Positions 33,202 through 41,401 are shown, numbered from the stretch's first letter. The stretch: DNA of 64,000 nt from an uncultured Clostridia bacterium (GCA_944368925.1 CALVXG010000007.1:53714-117713); one strand, 5' to 3'. Made by a program: numbers and translations. The notes: generated by a model from the sequence alone, not told the origin.

Positions 33202-34944
33202 TCAGTTTTGGTTAGGTACTAAAATAAGTTTATTATGACAATATTTTAATACTTCTTTTGCATACGTAGCTGATCTAACTTCGTCTCTATTTTCTTTTAA
33301 GCCAATTTCATTTAATATACTCGGAATTTTATTTACAACACTTTGTATAATAGTTTCTTGCTTACAAATATTTATTATTTTGGAGCAGTAAGCAGAGACT
33401 TTTTTCTTTTGCAAAATTTTAGGCGGCTCTTGCTGACAACACAAGTAGCCAAAAATCGTAATAACATGCCACTTATATTTAGCATAATTATTTAGAGGCT
33501 TTCCTTTTTGATAGTATGGACGCAAACAATAATCAACTAACGCGGCGACATAAAACGCTTCTTCATCATTCTTTTCATCAAAAAGCTCTTTTTTCATCTC
33601 AGAAATAAATTTATTTGGATAACGGCTAGCCAAATCTGGTTTTCCAAGGAATAAAGCTCCTAAGGCTCTCCCTGTTTCAAGTATTGAGAAAACACGTTTT
33701 TTAGGAATATCAGTGTTACGGTATTGATCAAAGCGACGCTCAAAATATAGTTCTTGAACTTTACTGCTGAAAGGTTTCATTGCAACAAAATACTTTTCAA
33801 GACGTCTAACGAAAGGATTGAAGGCTAAAAACTGATTATTATCGACTTCGCTTTGGCTATTAGTTGCGCTGACAATATCAGAAACCACATCTACATCTGT
33901 TACCTCGATGATTTTAATTGTAACATATGACTTTTCAATATTAGCATTTCTGCATTCAAATAATACGTTACTGGTTTGGCATCCGTTAACAATTTGATAG
34001 TTTTCCATGGAAATGCGCTTGTTTTGCACTTTTACATCTGGTGATATAATAGTAATACCGTTATTAAATATCGCAAATTTATCAGCCTGTTCACTATCTT
34101 CAAGGGTAGCTTTTATTTTTTTATTGACAGGATTATCTTCGCCTAAGTAAAAACGGACATTTTCCTCAAAAATATTTGTACGCAATTTGCCCTCTTCATT
34201 GAGTAACAATTTCTGAATAAATTCTTTGGCTGAAACAGTTGCTATATATGCTTCAGCAATTCCTTTCATGGATGGAAAAGGCACGAATTGATCAACCTCA
34301 AGTGTAGCTATTGTTGTATTAACTGTTTTATTCCAAAGATCAGTCAATTCCGATAAGCCTAGATATTTAAATTCAGTACTACGAACAAACCCTGTTTGTT
34401 GCACTTTCGTTTCAGCCGAAATTCTAGTAGCTTCGATTTCTGGTGCAATCGAATTACTACTAGTACATGCATAGTATAACTTACAGTTAGGACGTCCATT
34501 TTTAACTTTTGATGCATTTTCTATTATATAATCATAGATGCTTTTGCAACTTTGTAAAAATGCACCTTGAGGCAACAAACATCTAGTAGAGACAAAATCT
34601 TCAACACCATCAGCAAATTTTAGAATTTCACCCCGATCATACGATTCTGAACTTTTTGCTTGAATAAATATTATTTCAACAGGAATATTTTTTTTAGGGC
34701 GCGAAAAAATAGACTTTACTTCTTCTAACGTAGAAGCAAGTTCATCATCCGCTAAAAAAATAATTCCATCAATCCCGCCATCCACATCGTCGCTGGTTAT
34801 TTCTCTGACATCAAATTCTCTTGGATATTTATCATAGGCAACAATATAATTTACAAAGTATTCAAATTGAGTACTTTCTTCTTCTGACTCAAAACCGTTC
34901 TCTTCACTAAATTTTGACAAAAAACTACCAATGATCTTATGCAT
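33202..34944 (-). CDS. AIPR-family protein (abortive-infection phage resistance type)
   Basis: 580 aa, no signal peptide. The centre holds the family hallmark FNNGITIISPDVKV...ENYQIVNGCQTSNVLF, and before it an EIIFIQAKSSE strand (a PD-D/ExK-like Q-x-K core, from about residue 89: VEIIFIQAKSSESYDRGEI). The known family (AIPR) is linked with phage abortive infection and sits near restriction genes, as here. Mechanism is not established; a nucleic-acid nuclease is the usual guess. AGGGG lies ten bases before the ATG. AT-rich compared with the chromosome. Last gene of the restriction operon by order, with a 41-bp gap. Confidence 0.85.
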   Translation of the reverse strand: MHKIIGSFLSKFSEENGFESEEESTQFEYFVNYIVAYDKYPREFDVREITSDDVDGGIDGIIFLADDELASTLEEVKSIFSRPKKNIPVEIIFIQAKSSESYDRGEILKFADGVEDFVSTRCLLPQGAFLQSCKSIYDYIIENASKVKNGRPNCKLYYACTSSNSIAPEIEATRISAETKVQQTGFVRSTEFKYLGLSELTDLWNKTVNTTIATLEVDQFVPFPSMKGIAEAYIATVSAKEFIQKLLLNEEGKLRTNIFEENVRFYLGEDNPVNKKIKATLEDSEQADKFAIFNNGITIISPDVKVQNKRISMENYQIVNGCQTSNVLFECRNANIEKSYVTIKIIEVTDVDVVSDIVSATNSQSEVDNNQFLAFNPFVRRLEKYFVAMKPFSSKVQELYFERRFDQYRNTDIPKKRVFSILETGRALGALFLGKPDLASRYPNKFISEMKKELFDEKNDEEAFYVAALVDYCLRPYYQKGKPLNNYAKYKWHVITIFGYLCCQQEPPKILQKKKVSAYCSKIINICKQETIIQSVVNKIPSILNEIGLKENRDEVRSATYAKEVLKYCHNKLILVPNQN

Positions 34945-34985
34945 AAAATAGCCCCTTTTGTAAAAACTAATATTAAATAGTCAGA

Positions 34986-36317
34986 TTATAAATTTATTAA
35001 TGCATTTTTCATACTCTTTGCCAGTGCTTTAGCCATTAAAACAGGGATCGCATCGCCGATCTGCTCATATTTATCTTGCTCTGGATCGCTATGGAACTTG
35101 ACATATGGTCCATTAATGTAATACCAATCCGGAAATGCCTGCAAACGGGCAACTTCTCTAGGCGTAGGTTGACGGTCAAATATAGGATGTATCATCTCAT
35201 CTAAGCAGTGTGATGTCACCGTAAAACTCGGCTCATCGGCTTTTAAGCGACGGTTGCGGGAGCCATATATCTTTCTCGGAAAAACATCCTTGACAACATC
35301 TTCCTTGCCTTCTGCAATCAAACGGTTAACAGCTGTTTGCATTCCTTCGCCTTGTTTAATTTCATGCAAGCGCCGCACCATTTTTTTGTTATGATTTAAT
35401 GCTTTATGGAACGTGACAATATCGGGGTTGTACTCATTATTGCCCGAATGAGTATCGTCAAAGATAAATTTGTAGTATAAATATGCCGCTTCTGTAATTT
35501 TACCGGAGTTAAAATCCTCCTCATAGGAAGGAGCATATGGCATTGCATCAGCACCTTCACCGCTAAGAATAGGAGGCAAGTAACGGAAAGCATCTTCTAC
35601 AGTAACATAATCATATTTTCTGCCAGGGCCATGCGTTTTTTCGGGATAAACAAATGTATTTTTGGGATATTTACTGCTGCAGCCGACAATGAAGATGCGC
35701 TCGCGTTTTTGTGGCGTACCATAATCTGCTGCAAGGCATTTAAATACGCTAACGTCTTTGCATGCTAAACGATAAAATATACCTGTTTTTTTATCAGGAC
35801 GTTCGAATTCACTGAATACATATTCGATTTGTCCGCCTTTTTTTCCATCCCTTTTTTTTGTCAATAATCCGGGAACATTTTCAAAGAGGACAAACTTTGA
35901 GTCCACCGCATGAGCAATGCGCAAAATATTAGAAAAAAGATCGTTTCTGTCGTCATCTTCTAACCGTTTGCCTGCCATTGAAAAGCTTTCACACGGGGCA
36001 CCGCCTGTAACAACGTCAACAGTATCTTCTCCAAATTTTTTCTTTAAAATCTCCTGAATGAGTTCATCTGATACAAGATTAATATCACCATGGATAAGAC
36101 AAGTTTTATTTGTTTGTTTTAATATATTTTCCAAATTCCCTGAATGAGACAAAAGGTCATTCAATTCATATATTTCAGCATCATGCGATTTTGCATAGGT
36201 AATTACGGTTGTATCGCTCCATTCTACTGCGATTCGGGGAATAAATCCTTCGCTGATAAATCCCGTGCAAAGGCCACCCGGGCCTGAAAATAAATCTATA
36301 TAAGTATATTGTTTCAT
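34986..36317 (-). CDS. C5-cytosine DNA methyltransferase
   Basis: 443 aa with the ordered m5C motifs: I DLFSGPGG (8-15), IV GGAPCESFS with catalytic Cys109, VI FENVPG, VIII QKRERIFIVG, IX/X with TPREVARLQAFPDWY and GDAIPVLMAKALA. The target-recognition region lies between about 270 and 350. Next to an MspI-like nuclease it should protect CCGG (inferred from the nuclease). The ATG overlaps the stop of the other methyltransferase by one base (TAATG), so they are co-translated. Confidence 0.95.
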   Translation of the reverse strand: MKQYTYIDLFSGPGGLCTGFISEGFIPRIAVEWSDTTVITYAKSHDAEIYELNDLLSHSGNLENILKQTNKTCLIHGDINLVSDELIQEILKKKFGEDTVDVVTGGAPCESFSMAGKRLEDDDRNDLFSNILRIAHAVDSKFVLFENVPGLLTKKRDGKKGGQIEYVFSEFERPDKKTGIFYRLACKDVSVFKCLAADYGTPQKRERIFIVGCSSKYPKNTFVYPEKTHGPGRKYDYVTVEDAFRYLPPILSGEGADAMPYAPSYEEDFNSGKITEAAYLYYKFIFDDTHSGNNEYNPDIVTFHKALNHNKKMVRRLHEIKQGEGMQTAVNRLIAEGKEDVVKDVFPRKIYGSRNRRLKADEPSFTVTSHCLDEMIHPIFDRQPTPREVARLQAFPDWYYINGPYVKFHSDPEQDKYEQIGDAIPVLMAKALAKSMKNALINL

Positions 36318-37078
36318 TATTTTGTTTCCTTTAGAATACGGTGCATTGCTAAAGCACAATAATCCTGATCAATGTCGATACCGATTCCGTTTCTATTATT
36401 TTGTTTGGCGGCAACTATGGTTGTTCCGCTGCCCATGAAGGGATCTAAAACAGTATCTCCGACAAAACTAAAAAGCTTAATGCAACGTTTAGGTAATTCA
36501 ACAGGGAATGGGGCGGGATGCCCAATCTTCGATTTCTTTTCTCCGCTGAATGTCCAAACCCCGTTTGTCCATGATATAAATTCTTCACGTGTTATGTCAG
36601 ATATTTTACTTCCTTGAATACGTTTCCAGCTCTTTTTATAAAGTAAAATGATAAGTTCAACAGGCGCAATTACATATGGACACGAAGCACTCTTCCATGA
36701 TCCCCACGCCGAGGATTTAGAGATATTGCCCTCATTCCAGATAATCGTGGAATGGTATTGAAAACCAACTTTCTTTGCAATTGCAGTAATATCAGCCCCA
36801 ACACTCTGATGGCCGCCTTTATTTTTATCCAACGGAACATTCAAGCACAACCTGCCATCTGGTTTCAACCATTCGTATGCCCTTTTCAGCCATTGCTTCG
36901 AAAATGAAAGGTAATCACCATACGGTAATTGATCACTGCTCGATTTGTATTTGATATCAAGGTTGTATGGCGGAGAGGTAACAATTAGATCAATGCTTTC
37001 AGAGGCTATTTGTTTTGTCGTCAAAGTATTTGCATAAAGTATTTTTGCATTCGGTTCTTCAAAATAAGTTCTGTACAT
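36317..37078 (-). CDS. Beta-class DNA methyltransferase (N4-cytosine or N6-adenine)
   Basis: 253 aa. The catalytic TSPPYNL (residues 34-40) precedes the AdoMet motif DPFMGSGTT (near 214), which is the beta-class order; S-P-P-Y is more typical of N4-cytosine enzymes. A second methyltransferase beside an m5C enzyme and one nuclease is unusual: it could methylate the other strand or an overlapping site, or come from a second system that lost its nuclease. No ribosome site is obvious upstream of the ATG. Confidence 0.93.
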   Translation of the reverse strand: MYRTYFEEPNAKILYANTLTTKQIASESIDLIVTSPPYNLDIKYKSSSDQLPYGDYLSFSKQWLKRAYEWLKPDGRLCLNVPLDKNKGGHQSVGADITAIAKKVGFQYHSTIIWNEGNISKSSAWGSWKSASCPYVIAPVELIILLYKKSWKRIQGSKISDITREEFISWTNGVWTFSGEKKSKIGHPAPFPVELPKRCIKLFSFVGDTVLDPFMGSGTTIVAAKQNNRNGIGIDIDQDYCALAMHRILKETK

Positions 37079-37120
37079 ACAACAAGTAGTATACCATAAA
37101 TGTGGCTCATAGTCAACATA

Positions 37121-37948
37121 TTATGCCTTGAATTGAATTTTTCTCCCGCCGGATCCGGAGGCATATGTCCAAGATAATCCTGTACCGAATCCACCAGTTC
37201 TGTTTTTACCATTTTTGTTTAGCATTGTCATGTCAATATATTCGTTAATGGTGTAGATAGAGCAGTCTTTATATTGAAGATCACCATCTGCGACATTGAT
37301 TTTATACCTATCTTTAGGCCTTTGAATTCTAAATTTAACTATTAACTTTGGGAATATAATATCAGCAGGATTTTCTTTCGGACTTCCGGTAATCGCCCAA
37401 CGCACGAGCTGTTTTGAATAAGGTTTGATCAATTCCCCCAATTCTTGCTTTTCAGATTCAGTCAAACCTTTTGCGGAGTGTGCTGTTTGGAATTTTAACA
37501 TGAGTTCCTTAATCCTGTCATTGTTTATTTCGGCCTCACGGCAAATTGTATTGACATCAAACTCAGCAACGGCAACCCTTTGTACATAGGATTGCTTACT
37601 GCTAATAGGCAATTTCACCTCGTCGCCATTTTGATAAAGAATTGTTGCAATAACATCCGTTTTTGCATTTCCTCTTGTTTGCCGATGAGGAACTTGGTTG
37701 GTTGCTTTTATTTCTTTTATATCTTTAATATTTATAAAACTAGCTTTATTAAAAAGTGTTTTAAAAATGCGGAATTCGACGCTATTAAGGTCCGTTTCTT
37801 TTTGAATAGCTATTAGAAATTCTTTACATGTTAAAATTTTAATACAATATGCCTCATAAACATCACCTAATTTATCATGGACAATCCCGTAAGGTAAATT
37901 GGCTATGTTAAAATTTGTATAAAGCTCCTTTAATAATTCAGTGTTCAT
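37121..37948 (-). CDS. Type II restriction endonuclease, MspI-like (predicted CCGG)
   Basis: 275 aa. It aligns by eye from end to end with R.MspI: N-terminal TELLKELYTNFNIANLPYGIVHDKLGDVYEAY, RGNAKTDV with the probable catalytic Asp, LPISSKQS with the lysine, VAVAEFDVNTICREAEI, LVRWAITG, PKLIVKFRI, and the C-terminal GFGTGLSWTYASGSGGRK, which is nearly identical in MspI. Catalytic D and K are thus conserved, so it should be active and cut C^CGG. GGAGG sits before the ATG. Directly follows the control gene. Confidence 0.86.
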   Translation of the reverse strand: MNTELLKELYTNFNIANLPYGIVHDKLGDVYEAYCIKILTCKEFLIAIQKETDLNSVEFRIFKTLFNKASFINIKDIKEIKATNQVPHRQTRGNAKTDVIATILYQNGDEVKLPISSKQSYVQRVAVAEFDVNTICREAEINNDRIKELMLKFQTAHSAKGLTESEKQELGELIKPYSKQLVRWAITGSPKENPADIIFPKLIVKFRIQRPKDRYKINVADGDLQYKDCSIYTINEYIDMTMLNKNGKNRTGGFGTGLSWTYASGSGGRKIQFKA

Positions 37949-37966
37949 TTTTCCTCCGTAATCAAA

Positions 37967-38170
37967 CTAGAAATTAAAAAATTCATGCATTGTACAATTT
38001 AACTGCAAAACAATTTTTTCCAAAGTTCCGATTGAGATATTACGTTTTCCGCGTTCAACGCTAGTAATATAAGTTCTATCAAGATTTGCCCGCGCGGCAA
38101 GTTCTTCTTGACTGATGCCAAGTTGTCCACGTAATTCTTTGATCCGCTGGCCTACTTTCTCTTGAATCAT
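37967..38170 (-). CDS. Controller (C) protein of the restriction-modification system, Xre-type HTH
   Basis: 67 aa, a single helix-turn-helix domain: RIKELRGQLGISQEELAARANLDRTYITSVERGKRNISIGTLEKIVLQL. The size, the sequence and a position right before the nuclease gene match C proteins, which first activate and then limit expression of the nuclease. ATG 38170 follows GGAGGUAAUU. A C-box lies just upstream. Confidence 0.88.
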   Translation of the reverse strand: MIQEKVGQRIKELRGQLGISQEELAARANLDRTYITSVERGKRNISIGTLEKIVLQLNCTMHEFFNF

Positions 38171-38190
38171 AATTACCTCCATTACTTTTT

Positions 38191-38219
38191 ATTTTAATAT
38201 TATGTGATTTATTTTGCAA
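38191..38219 (-). promoter_or_regulatory. Promoter of the C-R-M operon
   Basis: Minus strand TTGCAA (38219-38214), 17-base spacer, TAAAAT (38196-38191). Confidence 0.75.
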
Positions 38220-38221
38220 CG

Positions 38222-38232
38222 GACTATAAGTC
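38222..38232. promoter_or_regulatory. C-box operator
   Basis: GACTATAAGTC, that is GACTTATAGTC on the minus strand, is the consensus box of C.PvuII/C.BamHI-type controllers. It touches the -35 of the C-gene promoter, where the C protein would activate, and lies 20 bases from the -35 of vsr on the other side. I see only one box, not the usual two. Confidence 0.75.
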
Positions 38233-38251
38233 ACGTTAGATGGTTGGATAC

Positions 38252-38280
38252 TTGCAATTTTTTCTTCTCCATGTTAAAAT
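38252..38280 (+). promoter_or_regulatory. Promoter of vsr
   Basis: TTGCAA (38252), 17-base spacer, TAAAAT (38275). Confidence 0.75.
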
Positions 38281-38295
38281 AAATTAGAGGTATTT

Positions 38296-38742
38296 ATGGT
38301 CCAAAAAAGGAATGGACGACGTCCGAGCGGGATGTCGTCTAGAAGCTACAATATGTCTAAGATCAAGCCCAAAGACACAAAGCCTGAGCTTTTGCTTAGA
38401 AAAGAGCTTTGGCATCGAGGGCTACGCTATCGCAAGAATGCAAAGAATGTCATTGGACATCCTGATATCGTATTTTTGCATGCGCAGATTGCCGTTTTTT
38501 GTGACGGTACTTTATGGCATGGTTATGAATGGGACAAAAAGAAAGAGCAGATAAAAACGAACCGTAGCTATTGGATTCCAAAAATAGAGCGGAATATGGA
38601 ACGCGATTTCAATTATACGGAAGAACTTATTGAGCAGGGGTGGCTTGTTCTTCGTTTTTGGGATTTTGAAATAAAAGAAAACGTTGAGTCTTGCGCTGAT
38701 AAAATTGAGATAGCATTTAGAAACAGAATGCGAAACAGGTAA
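38296..38742 (+). CDS. vsr: Very short patch repair endonuclease
   Basis: 148 aa. MSKIKPKDTKPELLLRKELWHRGLRYRKN, IGHPDIVFLHAQIAVFCDGTLWHGYEW and the late RDFNYTEELIEQGWLVLRFWDFEI are clear Vsr motifs (the catalytic Asp is in GHPDIVF). It nicks T:G mismatches that arise from deamination of 5-methylcytosine, so it belongs with the m5C methyltransferase of this locus. AGAGG five bases before the ATG. Divergent from the C gene. Confidence 0.93.
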   Translation: MVQKRNGRRPSGMSSRSYNMSKIKPKDTKPELLLRKELWHRGLRYRKNAKNVIGHPDIVFLHAQIAVFCDGTLWHGYEWDKKKEQIKTNRSYWIPKIERNMERDFNYTEELIEQGWLVLRFWDFEIKENVESCADKIEIAFRNRMRNR

Positions 38743-38752
38743 ATGGCAGTAA

Positions 38753-38859
38753 GGCGTGCGCTTGGCTTTATACAAGTCGGCGGCGAAGCTGACGGCGCGG
38801 CTGACGCCGCACCGTCACCCGCTCGCTGCGCTCGCGGGCGCCGAAGCCAAGCGCACGCC
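38753..38859. repeat. Cloverleaf-like nested inverted repeat between vsr and rep
   Basis: A perfect 16-bp outer stem (38753-38768/38844-38859) encloses two further hairpins: TGACGG..CCGTCA with an inner GCGGC-TGAC-GCCGC (38790-38817) and CCCGC..GCGGG (38818-38838). The block is far more GC-rich than the restriction genes before it. On the rep strand it lies beyond the end of rep. Candidate replication origin or recombination site; the 246-bp gap has no gene. Confidence 0.75.
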
Positions 38860-38988
38860 CCGAGCAAACAAACCGACAAGCAAACGAGAAAGCGCGGCGG
38901 CCGCGGAGCCGTCCCGCTGAACCGCTTGGGATCGGCTTCCGCTTTTCCCGCCGCGCATCGCTTTCTTCTTTGTCTTTGTTGCGTCTTC

Positions 38989-39990
38989 CTATGTTACTTT
39001 CGGGAGACGTGCGATCACTTCCGGGCTCGTCTGTCCGATGTACTCTCCGTCGATCCAGCACCCGAAGCTGTCAAAGAGCAGGAGCTTTCTGTCCTCCAAT
39101 CCATACGGGCATACGACGTCATCGTCCATGATATCCGTTACAAAATACTGATAAAGCCCTCTCGAATAAATGAGTTTTCCTCCCGATTTTTCGATATACT
39201 TCACCAGATATTGTACCATTTCGGGAAGTTCTGAGGCATGACAAACAGGACGGAATTCATTCCGTCCGAATTTTTTTGCAAAGAAGGTATTTTGCTGAAT
39301 GGTACGCATTTTCTTTGCCCTCGTATCATAGTCGCGCAGCGTTTCTATCTCGCCCGGCAATGCGCCGTCGGGGATATAGAAGATCCCGTGAAAATGCAGT
39401 CGGTTCGTATCTCCGCCGCGTTCCCATGCCCCAATATATAGCCAGCCTTTGCGCGAGCTGAAATGCTGGATACAGCGCATGAGTTTCTTTACAAAACTTT
39501 CCTCGTCGTGGAGTTCATCCGAATAGGTGAAAGTTACAAAATAATTGAAATGCTGGTGATTGATCTTTCTCCAAAGCCTTGTCCTGCGGCAGATCATATT
39601 GCGGTGCTTGCGTGCAAAGTTTTCTTCCACGAACGCACGGCAAGAAATGCTGTCCCTGAAATAGGGCAGCATTTCCTTTACCACAAACGGCTTTTGTTCC
39701 CGCTTTTTCAGTGTTATACATTTCATATACACTTCATCGAACAATTCTTTACGCGTCATCTGTCTGACGGCAGGTGGCGCGGTTTTTTCGCATACGTCAT
39801 CCTGATTTTGCGTCGAAAGCACAGTATTGTCTGTGTCAGAAACAGATTGCGTTTTCTGTTCGATTGATTCTTTCACGTCGATGATTTCCTCCTTGTGCGG
39901 GCGACGGTTTTTTGCCCGCGGATTCGGCTCATAAGGGATGCCTATGTAGTGGTTCCCGTCCGAATAAACTTTTACTTTGCTATATGGCAT
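38989..39990 (-). CDS. HUH-type replication initiator (Rep) endonuclease
   Basis: 333 aa. Motif 1 FVTFTYSDELHD, motif 2 with the two metal-binding histidines RLHFHGIFYIPDG, and motif 3 LPEMVQYLVKYIEKSGGK with the Tyr/Lys of a single-strand nickase. This is the core of rolling-circle replication initiators (phage/plasmid/CRESS-like). The first 100 residues are polar and basic; no helicase domain is present. AAGGAGG before the ATG. It would start replication or excision of a small mobile element by nicking one strand at a hairpin. Confidence 0.8.
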   Translation of the reverse strand: MPYSKVKVYSDGNHYIGIPYEPNPRAKNRRPHKEEIIDVKESIEQKTQSVSDTDNTVLSTQNQDDVCEKTAPPAVRQMTRKELFDEVYMKCITLKKREQKPFVVKEMLPYFRDSISCRAFVEENFARKHRNMICRRTRLWRKINHQHFNYFVTFTYSDELHDEESFVKKLMRCIQHFSSRKGWLYIGAWERGGDTNRLHFHGIFYIPDGALPGEIETLRDYDTRAKKMRTIQQNTFFAKKFGRNEFRPVCHASELPEMVQYLVKYIEKSGGKLIYSRGLYQYFVTDIMDDDVVCPYGLEDRKLLLFDSFGCWIDGEYIGQTSPEVIARLPKVT

Positions 39991-40121
39991 AGCGTTTTCC
40001 TCCTTGAATGAAATAAAATTTTCTCTTTATTCCTTCCATGGACGGATGAAAATGGTTTTGATTTTTTCATACGAAATTCACGGCAGTCACTTGTTTTTGT
40101 GCATCTTGCCGTCCGTATGCT

Positions 40122-40277
40122 TTACTTGCTTTGTTTTTCGAAATATTCACTCATCCTAAGTTCCAAAGAAGAAACAAAGAGGCTGAACTCTTCCTCTGAC
40201 ATATTGCCTATGTTCGGTTTCCCGTTCACAAAAATGCGAATGCCGAGAGGATTGTCCTTGACCTCGATCTCTTCCAA
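40122..40277 (-). CDS. 51-aa protein with TTG start in the rep operon
   Basis: Reads LEEIEVKDNPLGIRIFVNGK, then PNIGNMSEEEFSLFVSSLEL and RMSEYFEKQSK. The TTG at 40277 comes right after the stop of the sigma-like gene (TAA-TTG) and has AAGGAGGUG seven bases upstream, so the start is well supported. An amphipathic C-terminal helix is likely. No family recognised; I infer a small accessory protein of the Rep module. Confidence 0.72.
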   Translation of the reverse strand: MEEIEVKDNPLGIRIFVNGKPNIGNMSEEEFSLFVSSLELRMSEYFEKQSK

Positions 40278-40583
40278 TTATGCCACCTCCTTTTCGTTGA
40301 TTTTTTGTTGGAGAAACAACAACAGACTTTTATTTTTCTGTCGGACATACTCTGAACTGTAATTCATCTCTTCCGCCGCGGCTTCCTGCGTCAAACCCTT
40401 GACATAGAGATAGAAATAGATCAGGTACAGATCCAGCGGCGCGTCGCTGATGATCTCTGCATACTCCTTGGCGAGAGTTATGACCTTGTGCGGAAGGACA
40501 GAAAATGCCGCGTCGAAACCCGCCTTGTCCGCATAGTACAGGCGTATCGTCTTTAATTGTTCTTTGATTTGTTCAATCGTCAT
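40278..40583 (-). CDS. Sigma-like small HTH protein of the rep operon
   Basis: 101 aa: MTIEQIKEQLKTIRLYYADKAGFDAAF, then LYLIYFYLYVKGLTQEAAAEEMNYSSEYVRQKNKSLLLFLQQKI. The second part has the form of a sigma region 4 HTH. Similar proteins of about 100 residues sit before Rep-type genes in Firmicutes elements. ATG 40583 has GGGAGGAAAUU; the frame runs further upstream without support. Stop and next start are adjacent (translational coupling). Confidence 0.75.
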   Translation of the reverse strand: MTIEQIKEQLKTIRLYYADKAGFDAAFSVLPHKVITLAKEYAEIISDAPLDLYLIYFYLYVKGLTQEAAAEEMNYSSEYVRQKNKSLLLFLQQKINEKEVA

Positions 40584-40607
40584 AATTTCCTCCCGATCGT
40601 TTTGCCT

Positions 40608-40877
40608 CTTCACTATAAAGGAGTGGGACATATGCTTTTGACTACCCTTTTCACAAAAATTTCTTAAAAAAATTTCCTCTCACTATTCCAAGGACACAAA
40701 GATTGAAAATGTGGCGGTCTAACGAAAAATTTCACACAACTTTTTTCTTTGTGATTACAGTAAATTATATAAATACGATACATCTTGACGTATTTAAGAA
40801 AGATTTTTCCTTCACTATAAAGGAGTGGAAAATATACTTTTGACGGCCCTCTTTGCAAATATTTTAAGAAAATTTTT
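40608..40877. repeat. Direct repeat pair in the rep-operon upstream region
   Basis: A 19-bp identical unit CTTCACTATAAAGGAGTGG occurs at 40608-40626 and 40810-40828, 202 bp apart, and similarity continues for about 50 more bases (ATATrCTTTTGAC..CCCT, then A/T-rich). Each unit contains the inverted repeat CACT-N7-AGTG. Likely binding sites for a regulator or Rep. Confidence 0.8.
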
Positions 40878-40929
40878 TTTACTGTCACAAGGAGACTTAT
40901 CGAAAAAAACTTAAAGTAACTTTTTTTGA

Positions 40930-41001
40930 AAAACAAAAAAGACCGTGACCACAGACAAAGTACAGACGATTTCTCGTCCGTCTTGTCTGACAGTCACGGT
41001 C
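40930..41001 (-). terminator. Long attenuator-like terminator in front of the rep operon
   Basis: On the minus strand the arms GACCGTGAC (41001-40993) and GTCACGGTC (40949-40941) enclose CAGACAA/TTGTCTG and ACGGACGA/TCGTCTGT pairs, then TTTTTTGTTTTTC follows. It lies between a minus-strand promoter (41105-41133) and the rep operon, so it either ends a 165-base RNA or attenuates the operon. Confidence 0.78.
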
Positions 41002-41104
41002 ACCCGGTTTTTCATCGGCTGTTTTCCGATTACTTCCGCTGGCTTTTTCCCACAGTCAAAAAATATCCGTGATATGAAGCCGTGTTCGGCTTGTTTACGC
41101 AATT

Positions 41105-41133
41105 ATTTTAACACACTTTTACTCCCGTTACAA
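41105..41133 (-). promoter_or_regulatory. Promoter upstream of the rep-operon attenuator
   Basis: Minus strand TTGTAA (41133-41128), 17-base spacer, TAAAAT (41110-41105). The 962-bp gap 40584-41545 is otherwise gene-free. Confidence 0.7.
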
Positions 41134-41224
41134 TGAACTCTGCCGTTATAAAAACCCAACAAACAGAAACTCTTGTTGAAAAAACCGCAACAAACCGCGC
41201 ATTTTGTTACCCAAACGGGACATT

Positions 41225-41401
41225 TTTGTGCCTTTCGGCTTTGGGATGATGGGAGAGCATTGCGTTCTGTCAAAGGCGTCAAGAAATTTTGAAAGAGAAA
41301 CAAAGGTGCCGATTTCTATAAAATTTCTTCCCGTCCCTTGCGGGCAGGCCTTTGACAGTCCGCTTCCGCTCTCCTGTTTTTTTGGCGCCGAAAGGCACAA
41401 A
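41225..41401. repeat. 177-bp imperfect inverted repeat upstream of the serine recombinase
   Basis: Arms nest as 41225-41239/41387-41401 (15 perfect pairs), GGAGAGC region/GCTCTCC, 41267-41277/41348-41358 (CTGTCAAAGGC) and 41281-41290/41320-41329 (AAGAAATTTT/AAAATTTCTT). Further pairs (GGGAATAC/GTATTCCC, about 41403-41500) follow. A candidate recombination site or structured 5' UTR of the recombinase. Confidence 0.75.

Noticed and set aside
37121-37948. HaeII-family nuclease
   Set aside because: Considered first because of the m5C partner, but the N-terminal, central and C-terminal blocks match MspI much better.
40911-41102. 63-codon minus-strand gene
   Set aside because: It lies wholly inside the attenuator leader, starts at a TTG without ribosome site and reads through the terminator hairpin.
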